Shown here piece after piece: positions 16,501-26,400 of a stretch of 58,830 nt of DNA (position 1 is the stretch's first letter; each line of letters opens with the position of its first letter). A program made the position numbers and the translations under genes. The notes under the pieces are model-generated. The model made no database searches. It worked only from the letters and a program-made list of their open reading frames with translations, and was not told the DNA's origin. The DNA is from Dermabacter sp. p3-SID358 (lineage in GTDB: Bacteria; Actinomycetota; Actinomycetes; Actinomycetales; Dermabacteraceae). The DNA lies in the NCBI RefSeq assembly GCF_025147465.1, contig NZ_JALXOZ010000016.1:1-58830 (forward strand). Reading direction: 5' to 3'.

Positions 16501-17597
16501 GAGGTGCTGGCCTTGGTGTGCACGTGGTCGCTACGGGTTCGCGGTTGAACGATGCGCGCCTGTCGATGCAGACCTACTTCGGCAATCGACTCGAGTTGCG
16601 CCTCACGGAGCCGGGCGAGTCGGGTGTCTCGCGCAAGCTCGCAGAGACGATCTCGACAGACCGACCGGGCCAATTCCTTACCGCCGACAGCCTGTTTGGG
16701 CAGCTCGCGCTCCCGCGCATCGATTCGAATGCCGATAAGGAAACGATGGTCGATGGCCTTTCGAATCTCGTCGAGACCGTCGCGGCGTCGACGACCGATC
16801 GCGCGCCCAAGGTGCGGTTGCTGCCCACCGTTGTCACGCCCGACGTGCTCGAGCACAGTGATTCGAAGGGGCTCATCCCGATTGGCTTGTACGAAGCAGA
16901 CTTGGGGACTGCGCAGCTCGATGTGACCGGAACCGATTGGAACCTCGTTCTGCTTGGGGCCAACAAGACCGGACGTACGAGCATGCTCGCGTACGTTGCG
17001 CGGCAAATGATGGCGCGTTGGAGCGAAGACGAGCTTGTGTTCGCCGTATTCGATCCGAGGCGCAACCTCGCGAATGTGATTCCCGAGCCCTACCTTGGTG
17101 GGTATGCGGCATCGGCGACACTTGCTGAGCAGCTTGTCGCCGCGATCATTCCTGAGCTCAAGAAACGCGTTCCCGGTTCCCCGGAGGCCGAGGAAAGTGA
17201 AGGAAACCAGCCGCGAATCGTGCTCCTCGTCGATGACTACGACGTGCTCACGGCAGGCAATATGAGCCCGCTCCAGGCGCTTCAGCCGTATCTCGCGATG
17301 GGCCCGGAGATCAATCTTTCGGCGATTATTGCGCGTCGCGTTGCGGGTGCATCGCGTGGGCTCTATGAACCGGTGTTCAATACCGTGCGCGAAAGCGGCG
17401 CGACGGGCTTTATGTTCTCTGGCGATCGCACCGAGGGCCTGCTACTCGGTGGCGAGCGCGCGCGAAGCCTCCCCACGGGGCGTGCGCGCATGTTCCGTAC
17501 TGGTACGCCGGGCGAGACTGTGCAGATCGTCTGTGAGGACGCTCAAGAAAGCAGCGCGACATCACGCGGTTTTAGCGGATCATCGCCGAAGGAGTGA
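13575..17597 (+). CDS. eccC: T7SS FtsK/SpoIIIE-type ATPase EccC
   Basis: 1,340-residue motor of the secretion system. Two N-terminal transmembrane helices (about 38-82), then a cytoplasmic stalk and three FtsK-like ATPase domains. P-loop 1 is GATGSGKS (494-501, Lys500) with Walker B LVIIDEF near 603. P-loop 2 is GAPRSGKT with Lys851 and Walker B VLLIDGF near 948. P-loop 3 is GANKTGRT with Arg1134 in place of Lys, and LLVDDYD near 1214. EccC recognises WXG100 tails and powers export; the fused single-chain form (EccCa+EccCb) is seen here. It starts at TTG overlapping the previous stop (TTGA), a low-efficiency coupled start. Confidence 0.95.
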   Translation: MSTRIVHRPARTSPSAPGVTRHELELPPTLPENDGTANFLMLIPMLGAATSMTLMMLFRGSALAAIGALMMVVTVIAFIIMFMSNRGRAVRRRRNLRDRYLTYLDRQASELFEAEQKRAELARAAEPHPGALLSLARSNARLWERRRDDQDFMRLRLGTGYAPAIEFERVGEESALSLDDEFMQTELERVEKRFSSMPDAPMTVALDSIGNVSIVGDQPFCRRVAVLLTSQAATFSSPEDIEMALTYPEGEARDFWSWMTWLPHVADQNRATEYGPIRRIAKDESQLAEVLRPELHRRLTAAAQMRRNRGGGNISSTMSRMWIVSDHHGEDALELPLGDREIRPSDVGLTMLHLLASREQEPDDISLRISPSSVKSDEAIVERYTKRDKEPERFTVKLDRFEPEEARALARYLSGVRLAPDSLEHDEAQQAMRASDLLGVGDLTNIDLEEAWAPRPRSSFLRVQIGTDDQGAPVMLDLKESAQYGMGPHGLAIGATGSGKSELLRTLVLGLVSGHSPADVNMVLIDYKGGAAFAPFENLPHVAGVITNLGDDANLVERVYSSLEGEVTRRQQLLKDAGSLSDITTYRRRQAADGGETMEPLPHLLVIIDEFGELLTARPDFIDLFLSIGRIGRSIGVHLLLSSQRIEGGKLRGLDTYLSYRIGLRTLSAAESRTVIDTVDAFSLPPLPGYGYLKVDTTTYTKFRSGYVSGLLPQDEDETEVTNLPHVTLIDEFAVLDRNDDLPQKATPGGADDEDEEGETVLSTVVRQLEKQPRVTRPIWLDPVPPVLTLDQVAGKPMATRRGLRLPKAKLLSVPIGMIDDPAHQWQGVYNLDLAGPGGHVFVVGAPRSGKTTVLQTIAASLALTHPSAEAIVYGLDLIGAGLLAIEKLPNVAGIATRQHREAVRRTIEEVQAAMRARELLLHQSQLPDLESVRRAAGLEVDPKLMSEIVLLIDGFGQFNEEFSELEDHIKDIVRRGAGLGVHVVATGSRLNDARLSMQTYFGNRLELRLTEPGESGVSRKLAETISTDRPGQFLTADSLFGQLALPRIDSNADKETMVDGLSNLVETVAASTTDRAPKVRLLPTVVTPDVLEHSDSKGLIPIGLYEADLGTAQLDVTGTDWNLVLLGANKTGRTSMLAYVARQMMARWSEDELVFAVFDPRRNLANVIPEPYLGGYAASATLAEQLVAAIIPELKKRVPGSPEAEESEGNQPRIVLLVDDYDVLTAGNMSPLQALQPYLAMGPEINLSAIIARRVAGASRGLYEPVFNTVRESGATGFMFSGDRTEGLLLGGERARSLPTGRARMFRTGTPGETVQIVCEDAQESSATSRGFSGSSPKE

Positions 17598-17606
17598 GAT
17601 CTGAGC

Positions 17607-18857
17607 ATGAATCTTGAGAATCGCCCCGACGAGCAGGCCATCATCCGAATCTATTCCTCGCTCGAATGGGACGCTGAGCGGCTTGCTGACGTTGTGAGCG
17701 CAGTGTTTTCACCCGAATACACGATCTGGTCGACTGACGGTGACATGGTCGCGATTACCGACGGCACTGACCGCACGCCTCCGCTCTGGTTTTGTGATGA
17801 AGCCGCGTCGACCGTTTCGTATTACGCTGCCGAGATCGTGGGACCGCGCGCCGAGGCCCGCGCCTTCGCGAAAGGCTGTGCGCGTGCCTTCGCGGCCTCG
17901 GTGACCGATGTCAGTATCGACCCTGACCTTGCCGAGGATTCCGGTTGGGCACACCGCGTGCCGCGCGAGAGCATTGGGCGCGGCGCCTATTACGAGGATG
18001 AAACTCCGCTTGTTCCTCGCGTGGTCGATATGCCGGTTGAGGTCATCGAGTTCAGTCCGTGGATTTCCGCGCTTATTCAGAGCGCTCAGCAAGAACCGCA
18101 TTCGCTCATAATCCGCACACCTGAATCGACTCGGATCACGCCGTTCATGCGTCGCGTCTTCGAAACTTTTCAGGTTTTGTGGATTCGCGAAACTGCGAAC
18201 GGTCCCGTGGAGGGGATTACGGGCGTGGGGTATTCATGGTCGAATGATGGGAAACTCGACGAAGCCGAGCATGAGCATAAGCTCCCGTCGTTTACGCCCG
18301 ATGGTCTGCGCATTCGCCTTCAGGTGCTTCACCCCCTTGACGACACGATCGCTGTAGGCGAAGCCAGTGAACGACTTCTTGCGGCAACCGTCGGCCTTCG
18401 TCACGTGACACTCGGGCGCACGGAGATTTCTCGCGCGCCATGGCAAAAAGAGGTCGCTGTGGCGCTTTCCGCGCTCGCGTCGCCGCAGCCGGGGTCGTGG
18501 TGCCTAGGCGGTCCAGGAATGCGCGGAACGCTCGATCTTTTCCCGTCTCAGCAGGGCGTGATGGAGGATATTTACCTCGAGCTTCCCTCGGGGCGCGACC
18601 CGCTCAGCCGAGCCGATGCGATCGCGCTGTGGGAGCAGGTCAAGGAGTTCATGCCGCTCGGCTTCGTTATCGCCGAGGGAACAGAGGCAACGACGCGGCT
18701 CGTGCACGAATCCTCCGAGCATGCGCTCAAGGATGACCTCGAGCCGTGGGACGGCGCATTCGGTTACCTCGGCTACCTCGGCGGCAAGCCCGCCGGGGAG
18801 AGTGCGGGGGAGGGGTCCGACGGTTCCTCGGCTCCCGATGAGACGAAGCCAGAGTGA
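17607..18857 (+). CDS. DUF6177-like protein of the T7SS operon
   Basis: 416-residue soluble protein, last gene of the machinery operon, 9 nt after eccC with AAGGAG 12 nt before its ATG. The pattern resembles DUF6177, a family found in actinobacterial ESX loci: an N-terminal alpha/beta part, a central segment PVEVIEFSPWISALI leading to LIIRTPESTRIT, and a second half with GITGVGYSW and LQVLHPLDDT. No catalytic motif, signal peptide or TM helix is seen. The last 25 residues are acidic and disordered. Probably a cytosolic accessory or quality-control factor for secretion; function unknown. Confidence 0.7.
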   Translation: MNLENRPDEQAIIRIYSSLEWDAERLADVVSAVFSPEYTIWSTDGDMVAITDGTDRTPPLWFCDEAASTVSYYAAEIVGPRAEARAFAKGCARAFAASVTDVSIDPDLAEDSGWAHRVPRESIGRGAYYEDETPLVPRVVDMPVEVIEFSPWISALIQSAQQEPHSLIIRTPESTRITPFMRRVFETFQVLWIRETANGPVEGITGVGYSWSNDGKLDEAEHEHKLPSFTPDGLRIRLQVLHPLDDTIAVGEASERLLAATVGLRHVTLGRTEISRAPWQKEVAVALSALASPQPGSWCLGGPGMRGTLDLFPSQQGVMEDIYLELPSGRDPLSRADAIALWEQVKEFMPLGFVIAEGTEATTRLVHESSEHALKDDLEPWDGAFGYLGYLGGKPAGESAGEGSDGSSAPDETKPE

Positions 18858-19216
18858 GCAACCTAGGCCCCCCAGATCAGGGCGACCGGAGATGTAGAGA
18901 AGCGCCCGTCGGACCCCCTCCGCCGGGCGCTTCTCGTACCGCGGAAATCCCCTCACCGCGGCACCGCCTCACCCGCGCGACGGTGTCAGCGGCGGGTGGC
19001 GATGGGAACGCCGCCAGGCGGCGCGGGCGTGAGCCCTAGTTTGTGAAGATGAGGAACGCGGTTCAGTCACGGGGAGACCCGCGACACGAACAACATCACG
19101 AATATATAACAGCCGCTGGTCAAGCGCTATTCAGAGACGTCGTTTTGAGAAATTAGGGCATGTGCACTCCGCCACTTTGGCGCTAGCTGCCGTGTTTTGG
19201 CTGCGCAGAGTCGGGA
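18858..19216. other. Intergenic region after the T7SS operon
   Basis: 359 bp between two convergent genes, the DUF6177-like gene and the GH32 gene. Apart from the hairpin at its left end I see no gene or repeat. Short open frames here lack ribosome sites. Confidence 0.5.
18897..18935 (+). terminator. Hairpin ending the T7SS machinery operon
   Basis: Perfect 12-bp stem GAGAAGCGCCCG / CGGGCGCTTCTC with a 15-nt loop, 39 nt after the last gene. No T-run follows. Confidence 0.65.
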
Positions 19217-20485
19217 TTATGAGACTCGCGCCGCGGCGTGTGCGTGGATCCTTACCTCACCGTAAACCCTCAGCGTTATCGGGGTGCCGTTTTCAGGGAG
19301 CACCTCGATGATCGAGCGGTCGACCGCGACGGCGCCAGCGCCCTCGAGCCGTGCCACTTCACGCTCGACGCCCGAAGAATCCACGACGGTGAGCAGGCAA
19401 CCGTCGGAACCGAATTCCCGCACCCCTGCCGCGCCCGCGTTTGCGAGCACTTCCTCCGGGAAGCGAGACACGAGCAGATCGCCCTCCACGTGGAGCTCGC
19501 GCGGAAGCGTGAGGCAGCCCGCCCAGCCCTGCGCGTCGGTCTCTTCCTGCGTGCGCGAGGCGTTCTCCCACGACCAACCCCACAGGAGAACCCGGTCGCC
19601 ATCGACATACGCTTGCGGCGCGTAAAAGTCCGGGCCCTGATCCACGAGACCGTGAGACGTCACGTCGTGAAAGCGCAGGCCGCACGGCGTATCGCCGTCA
19701 AACCGCACCTCGAGCGAGCCGAGCGCGTAACCGGAACCCTGAAGAACGGGCTTGCCCTCCGCCTCATTTTCGCCGTGCCACAGCCCCACGATGAGCACCC
19801 ACTGCCCATCGACCCAGACGAGCTGCGGGCACTCCCAAAGCGTCGAACGGGTCATGTCCCGAAGGACCGGGTCGGCGCTCGAGGCGACCTCGCCGAGGTA
19901 CACCCAGCGCTCGAGATCGTCGGCGAGCCAGGCGAGGAGGACGGCATCGTGCGAGCCGTCCTCGCGCTTGATTCCCGCGCCCTGAATCACGAAACGGTGC
20001 CCCTCGGCTTCGAGAACGAACGGGTCGCGAATGCCGGTGAGGCCCTCGATGTCGGGTGCGGGAGCGGCGACGGTAAAGTGATCAAAGAGCGATTCGTTGG
20101 AGTTGCTGCGCGCAACGATCGCGCTCGCGAACTGAGGATTTGCCTCCTCAACCCCCGAATACACGAGCGTCGGAGTGCCGCCCTCGGCCGCGCCGGGCCC
20201 GCGGTCAACGAGCCCCACGCCGCTCCAACAACCGGCCGAATCCGCCTCACCCTCGCGCGGAATGATCGCCGCGGGGCGCTCCTCCCAGTGCACGAGATCT
20301 TTCGAGACCACGTGCCCCCAGTGAATGCGGTCGTGCCTCGCCGAATGCGGATTCCACTGGAAATACACGTGCCACGTGTCGCCATTCTTGTGGATGCCGT
20401 TCGGGTCATTAATCCACCCGCGCGCGTGCACGCGGTGGCGCTGCGGGAAGAACGAGGTAGGGTCCGACGCTTGCTGGGCCGTCAT
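19217..20485 (-). CDS. Glycoside hydrolase family 32 beta-fructosidase (invertase / sucrose-6-phosphate hydrolase)
   Basis: 422-residue GH32 enzyme that hydrolyses terminal beta-fructosyl bonds of sucrose, sucrose 6-phosphate or fructans. Motifs: WINDPNG at 24-30 with nucleophile Asp27, RDP at 153-155 (transition-state Asp154), and WECPQL with acid/base Glu218. No signal peptide, so the substrate is intracellular. The C-terminal beta-sandwich is shortened compared with typical 450-500-residue members. ATG with AAAGGAGA upstream. No sugar transporter, PTS gene or LacI regulator adjoins it, so the exact substrate cannot be read from context. Divergent from the AddB-like gene. Confidence 0.93.
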   Translation of the reverse strand: MTAQQASDPTSFFPQRHRVHARGWINDPNGIHKNGDTWHVYFQWNPHSARHDRIHWGHVVSKDLVHWEERPAAIIPREGEADSAGCWSGVGLVDRGPGAAEGGTPTLVYSGVEEANPQFASAIVARSNSNESLFDHFTVAAPAPDIEGLTGIRDPFVLEAEGHRFVIQGAGIKREDGSHDAVLLAWLADDLERWVYLGEVASSADPVLRDMTRSTLWECPQLVWVDGQWVLIVGLWHGENEAEGKPVLQGSGYALGSLEVRFDGDTPCGLRFHDVTSHGLVDQGPDFYAPQAYVDGDRVLLWGWSWENASRTQEETDAQGWAGCLTLPRELHVEGDLLVSRFPEEVLANAGAAGVREFGSDGCLLTVVDSSGVEREVARLEGAGAVAVDRSIIEVLPENGTPITLRVYGEVRIHAHAAARVS

Positions 20486-20639
20486 CGACGGTCTCCTTTC
20501 GACAGGGGTGGCTTGCTTACGGGGTGGGCGGGTGGCTATTTCGAGACGCCCAGAGGGGCTGGGCCGACGTGTGTCGGTTTAAATGTCTCACCCCCGGGAT
20601 ACCGTTGTGTGTAAAGGGACATGGTTGAGAGGGGCCCGC

Positions 20640-23444
20640 GTGAGGATCCGATTTGGTTGGCTGCTCGATGGCGCCCCGTGGGCGTCGCGCGGCGCAGGTG
20701 CGGAGCGTTCATGGGACATGGTCGCGGGGCCGCGTGAACTTGTGGGTGTTCTACTCACGCGGCTAGGGCTCTCACACCCGAAGGCGTCGCACGCTTTTCG
20801 GGTGGCGCAAATGCACCGTCTGCTCGGCGAGGTTGATCATGCGTGGTACCGCCGTTCGCGTGAGCTTGACCCGTGGAATACGGCTCGAACCTTGCTCCGC
20901 CTTCGCGATGAGGCGCGCGAAGCGGGCTGGCGGGCCCCAGAGCCTCGCGAGATCGACGGTGTGCGGTTCCCCCGATTGCAGGCCGTGGCAGCTCTCGAAC
21001 AGGCCGCGACCGTTGGGGTCGAAGGAGTGCCGGGGGCAAACCTCTCGCCGGGGTTTTCCGATGATCTGTCGAGCGTGCACGCCGAACTCGAGGCCCTCGT
21101 CGAGCAAGTCGAGCCCTGGCCGCTCGGGATCGAGGCGATCGAGTGCGCCGAGGATCCCGCGTCGCTTCCCGGGCGTTGGCCCGCGCTGTTTTCACTCCTC
21201 GCCAAGCTCGGTGTCGAGGTCATCGTGGGGGAACTGGGGAGTCACGTGCCGAGGGCGCTCACGATCATCCGCGCGCCGCAAGAGCTTTCAGCAGGAGAGG
21301 TCGCCGTGCAGATTCTCGAAGAGGCATGCACCGGCGAAGAAGCCGTGACCGTTCTCGCCACGCGCTCCACGCTTCCGCTCGATATTCAGCTTGCGCGGCG
21401 CGGTCTCCCGCCCGTCGCTCATGCGCCCGAAGCGCCGCCGCGTCTCGCCGCGCAGGTCGTGCCTCTGTTCCTCGAGGCAGTGAGCGCGCCCGTGAACGTG
21501 CAGGCCCTCGTGGAATTCCTCAGTTTCGAGGTGCCGTGCGAGAAGGTGGGCGCAGCGGGGGAGGGGCAAGCGTCGGCCCCCGTTCTGGCGAGGCGAGTGA
21601 GCAGGGCGCTTCTTGATGCGCTCGGTGAGGAGGCGGGAATTGACGCGAGTGATCCCCACTCTGCTTTCGCGAAGGCCCTCGCGAAAATCGGCGAGGATGC
21701 AAAGAACGGTGAGCGGGACCTTGCGCTCGTGCGGGAGCTGTGCGCCTTCACGTCTCTTACGCCCAGAGAAGGTGCAATGAGCGTCGATGAGTTCGAGCGG
21801 CGACTATCCTTCCTCGAGGCCCGCGTCGAGGAGATTACCAAGGCTGCCGCGCCAGCGAAGGCGCTTATCCGTGCGCACATCACGAACCTTCGCGAGCTCG
21901 TCGCCCTCATGGGTGGAAGCGCGCTTGGCGAGCGCGAACTTCGCGATCTCGTGGCAGCTGCCGCCCCTTCCTCCTCTTCCGTGCTCACGCGCAAGAGTGT
22001 GGCTCCATGGACCATGGCATCGAATGAGGCGCACGTTGAGGGCGGAATGGTCCTATGGTGGGGCGCTGCCGGGGTTCAGGGCAGGCGCGGCGCTACGTGG
22101 GATAAGTCCGAAGTCGAGCTGCTCGAAGCGGGCGGCGCACGCGTTCTCGAACCAGAAGCCCTAGAAGCACTCGATATGGGCGCGAAGCTGCGGGCTCTCG
22201 GCGGTGCTAGGAAGATCATCGCTGTAGCGGCCGACGTCGTGGATGGCGAACACGCGAGCCTCAGCCCTGTGCTCGCGCCACTCGCGGGGGCGTGGCTTGA
22301 GGCAAATCCCGACATCAGGGCGCGCGACACCGAGGAATCTGACCCAACCCGCCACCGGGCCGTGAGCATCGACGCTCGTGCGTGGATCGCGGAGAGAGTA
22401 AAACAGGGGATTCTCGAGGTCCCGGAGGAACTCCGGTTCATGCCGCCCGCAAGCCTCGCGCGAGAGGTCACTCCGGGCATGCATCTCATGCCCGCGACTC
22501 TTTCCTTCACGCAGCTCGATACCCTTCACCGCGACGCCCTCTCGTGGGTCTTGCGCTACCCGTTCGGCATCAAACCCGGAAGCGCTGCGAGCGTGCCCAC
22601 GGGCGATCGCGCAATCGGCACCCTCATTCACGCCGTGATCGAAACTCTCGTGAACGACAAACTCGTGCCCGTGAGCTACGAGATTCCCACGGGCACGATC
22701 GAGGAGGTCTTTTCGCGGCTCGTTCCGAGGTATGCGAGCAACCTCGATCTTCCCGGGAACGAAGCCTTGCGCGCGTACGTTCTGCGGTGCGCGAAAGCGA
22801 GCATCGGCCAGCTGTTTCGCGCGTTCCGCACCGCGGGCGTGAGCGCGCTCGAAATTGAGCATGGGCTCGAAGGCGTCTCGCTCGGGCTTGAGATAGAGGG
22901 GTCCGGCTCCTCCCAGCGCATCAGCGTGCCACTTTCTGGCTCGATTGACTTCGTCGGCATTGGCGAGAATGGCGTTCCCGTCCTTCTCGATTTCAAATGG
23001 GCGAAGGGAACGTCCCGCTACGCGAGCTACGTCGACAGTGACGAGTCGCTCCAGCTTGCGACATACGCGTGGGCCTATGGCGAGCAGCGAAGTGATAAGC
23101 ACGAGGCGCGAATCGGGTACTTCATGCTGCGCCAGGGCGAATTCGTGACTCGGGATGCGGGCCTCGGCGGGCGCGGGAACGCGGGCGAAGGAGGGCGCGC
23201 TCTTTTCGAGAGGCTCCGCACGACGATCGAGAATGAGTTGAGCGCGATCGCGCAGGGGAGGGTCACGAGCGCACTCGGGGATCTCGCCCTCAATAACGGC
23301 CTCTCGAGCTACGAGACCGCCCACAAAAAGGCCGCGGCTGAGCTTGCTGAGGCGCGCGCGGATTCAGGGCGCGTGTTCGTGGACCACAACGCCAGCTATA
23401 GCGACTACTGCCTGCTTACGGGGCTCACGGGAGACTACTCATGA
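20640..23444 (+). CDS. AddB-like PD-(D/E)XK nuclease subunit
   Basis: 934-residue protein, first of a two-gene helicase-nuclease unit. The C-terminal third carries a RecB-type nuclease: GTLIHAVIETL, then LLDFKWAKG with Asp784 and Lys786, then LQLATYAWAY. The N-terminal two thirds have a degenerate helicase-like fold without a P-loop, as in AddB. I do not see the four-Cys iron-sulphur cluster typical of many AddB/AdnB proteins. The GTG start (MRIRFGWLLDG) has GAGAGGGG 5 nt upstream; an ATG 19 codons earlier lacks a site. Its stop overlaps the helicase start (ATGA). Together they should process DNA double-strand breaks for recombination. Confidence 0.8.
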   Translation: MRIRFGWLLDGAPWASRGAGAERSWDMVAGPRELVGVLLTRLGLSHPKASHAFRVAQMHRLLGEVDHAWYRRSRELDPWNTARTLLRLRDEAREAGWRAPEPREIDGVRFPRLQAVAALEQAATVGVEGVPGANLSPGFSDDLSSVHAELEALVEQVEPWPLGIEAIECAEDPASLPGRWPALFSLLAKLGVEVIVGELGSHVPRALTIIRAPQELSAGEVAVQILEEACTGEEAVTVLATRSTLPLDIQLARRGLPPVAHAPEAPPRLAAQVVPLFLEAVSAPVNVQALVEFLSFEVPCEKVGAAGEGQASAPVLARRVSRALLDALGEEAGIDASDPHSAFAKALAKIGEDAKNGERDLALVRELCAFTSLTPREGAMSVDEFERRLSFLEARVEEITKAAAPAKALIRAHITNLRELVALMGGSALGERELRDLVAAAAPSSSSVLTRKSVAPWTMASNEAHVEGGMVLWWGAAGVQGRRGATWDKSEVELLEAGGARVLEPEALEALDMGAKLRALGGARKIIAVAADVVDGEHASLSPVLAPLAGAWLEANPDIRARDTEESDPTRHRAVSIDARAWIAERVKQGILEVPEELRFMPPASLAREVTPGMHLMPATLSFTQLDTLHRDALSWVLRYPFGIKPGSAASVPTGDRAIGTLIHAVIETLVNDKLVPVSYEIPTGTIEEVFSRLVPRYASNLDLPGNEALRAYVLRCAKASIGQLFRAFRTAGVSALEIEHGLEGVSLGLEIEGSGSSQRISVPLSGSIDFVGIGENGVPVLLDFKWAKGTSRYASYVDSDESLQLATYAWAYGEQRSDKHEARIGYFMLRQGEFVTRDAGLGGRGNAGEGGRALFERLRTTIENELSAIAQGRVTSALGDLALNNGLSSYETAHKKAAAELAEARADSGRVFVDHNASYSDYCLLTGLTGDYS

Positions 23445-26400
23445 CTTTCACCGTCATCACAGCGTCGGCAGGGTCCGGCAAAACCTATACGCTCACCACG
23501 CGCCTCGCCGATGCAGTCGCGGGCGGGGTGCGCACGAGCGAGATTATCGCGACGACCTTCACCACGAAAGCGGCAGCGGAGCTGCGCGAACGCCTCCAGG
23601 TCCGCCTCATCGAGCTCGGTCACGTGGAGCAGGCGAACGAAATCGGCTCGGCGCTCATTGGCACGGTCAACTCAATTGCCGGGCAGATCGTTCAGGACCA
23701 CGCGATCGACATGGGGCTCAGCCCCGAGCTGCGCGTGCTGAGCGAAGAGGAGAGTGAGCTCTTCCTCACGGCTTCGATCAACCAGACGATCGCCGAGGTT
23801 GAGGAGCGCGAACACGAGTTGCTCGCGAGGCTCGGGTATGAGGGAACCTCGGGTCAGAGTACGAGTTCCTTCCAGAAGGAAGAGTCATGGGCGAGCACCG
23901 TCAGGGACATGACGAGGCTCGCCCGCACGAACGCGATCGACCCCGCCACGCTCGCGCACAACGCCGAGGAATCCATCGCGGAGTTTCGCGCGATGATCGA
24001 GGCTGCCGGGTATGAGACCGGGCCGGATCAGCGACAACAGTGGAGGAGAGTTTTTGAGAGCTGCCTCGCGGATCTCAAGGGCGATCTCGATGCGGCCTTG
24101 GCGGCCGAGGCTCAGGGCGTGAAGTTTTCGCAGTGGCCAAGTGACGGAGAGCCGGTCAAGGGTGGCGCGAGGACACTCGGCAATGTTGAAGGTTCGGTCG
24201 TCACGCTCGAGGCGGCCTACAGGCGCATGAGTCGCGATGTGAGCGCGGTTCCGTGGAGCGAATGGATGGCACTCGCCGACGTGAGTGGGGTCGCGGTACC
24301 GAGGGGCGGCAAGAAGCCTGGGGCAAGACCGAAGGTGGTGTGTGCGCCGCTCTCTTCGCTCATCCTTGGTGCGAGCGACGGGGTGGGTGTGCTCGGAAAC
24401 GAGGCTTTTCTCGCGGACATCGAGCAACTCATACGGCTCGCGTTCTCGACCGCCGCGCAAGCGCTCGAGGCTTACGCCGAGAGTAAGGCCGCCCTCGGCG
24501 TCATGGACTTTGCCGATCAGGAGATCCTCGCCCTCGACCTCGTCACCCACAACGAACGCGCTCGCTCCTCGCTCGCGAATCGCTTCCGCTTTCTCGCCGT
24601 CGATGAATTCCAGGACACGTCCCCGATCCAGCTCGAGCTGTTCATGCGACTCGGCGAACTCGTTGACGATGTCGTGTGGGTGGGTGACCAAAAGCAGTCG
24701 ATCTACGGTTTTCGCGACGCCGCCCCGGAGCTTATGGAGGGCGTAGTTGAAGCCGTGCGCGGAAAACGCGGCGGATTCGCGGGCGGCAGAGTCGAAGCGC
24801 TCACCGATTCGTATCGAAGTTCCGAAGCTCCTCTTGCCCTTTCGAATGCCCTTTTCACGGCCATCTTCCGAGACATGGAGCCCTCCACGGTCGCGCTCAA
24901 CATTCCCGAGAAGCGGGAAAGCACGAGGCACGAGGGCGGGATCGAGATGTGGAAGGGCCCCGAAATCCCGCCGCGCGCAAAAGACACGGCGTTGCGAAGC
25001 TCGATCGCGACCGGAATCCACGAGCTGCTCACCTCGGGCGCCACACTTAACGGCAAGCCCGTGACCCCAGGAGACATCGCCGTTCTTTCGCGAGGCGGTG
25101 GTTCGCTCTCCACAGTCACCGATGCGCTCGAAACCCTCGGTATTCCCACGACGGGTGCGGAACGAAACCTTTGGAAGGGCCGCGAAGCGCACGTGATGCG
25201 TGCGGGTCTCGCGTCCCTTCTCGATCAGAGCGACACTCTTGCGCTCGCCGAACTGGTGAACCTCCTCCCCGAGCATGCCTCGCACGAAAGCTGGTTCCAG
25301 GAGCTCGGTGCGCTTCCCGATCGCGCGGAGCGTCAGGCCCGCATGAAGGCATGGCGTGAGGATCCGTCACTCGCGGGGCTCGAAGCTCTCCGTGCGCGCG
25401 CCGCGCAGTTAAGCCCGAGCGAGGTCATCCTGGCGCTCATCGACGCGCTCGAGCTCCCGCGCCGTGCCAAGCGGTGGAGCGCAACCGAAGACCGCCTCGC
25501 GGTGCTCGACGCTTTCCACTCCCTCGCGCGCGAATACGAAGAGGATTGCGCAAGCCGCGGCCGCGCGATGGGCCTTGCGGGACTCAGTGCGTTCCTCGAG
25601 GAACACGGCAAGAAGCATAAGCTCGCGCACGATCCGAACGCCGTGACCGTCAGCACGATCCACGGGGCTAAGGGTCTCCAGTGGCCCGTGGTGATCACGA
25701 TCGTTCCTGACAAAGCCAAGGAAACGCGCAATGCCGTCACGGTGAAGCCACGGGCTAAGGACGAGTTCGATGCCGAGCATCCGCTCGAGGGGCGAGCCCT
25801 GCGATTCATCCCGATACTCAAGGATTCCTTCGCGCCGATGGCGAAGGCGCTCGCGCACAACCCCGACGTCACGCGCGCCCGCCTCGAGAATCGTGCCGAA
25901 GAGGCGCGCATCCACTACGTCGCCCTCACGCGTGCGAAGTATCAGCTCGTGCTCGCGGGCCACAAAAACCTTGCCGAGACCCTGTACGCGCAGTTCTCAC
26001 CCGAGAGTCTCAAGGCGGGCATTGCCGAGGCAGGCTCGTGGGTGCCCGAGAGGGAGGAATCCGCGGAAGCCACCAAGGAATCGATGCTTAAGCGGGAAGC
26101 TCGCGCCACCTACGGCCTTGAGGAACAGGAGGGCTCCGACGCTTCCGCGGCCCTCGTCGTGACCGGAGCGCGCGTCCCAGCAGGCCTTCCCGGCGAAAGC
26201 GATGCTGAATCAGCATCGTCGATCCCCGTTACGGTCCTCCACCACGGGGTTCCCGGCGACCCGAACGACCCCGATGCGCATGTCGAGGTGTACCGCCAGG
26301 AGCGCAGCCCCCTCGCGTCAACCCCGATTGCGAAACCCGCGGGCGCGCCGTCGAGTTTTCTCCAACACGAGAGTGGCCTTGCCGCGAGGTTTGCCGCAAG

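Noticed and set aside
19238..20614. Plus-strand 458-residue frame opposite the GH32 gene
   Set aside because: Antisense shadow; the GH32 catalytic motifs are all in the minus-strand frame.
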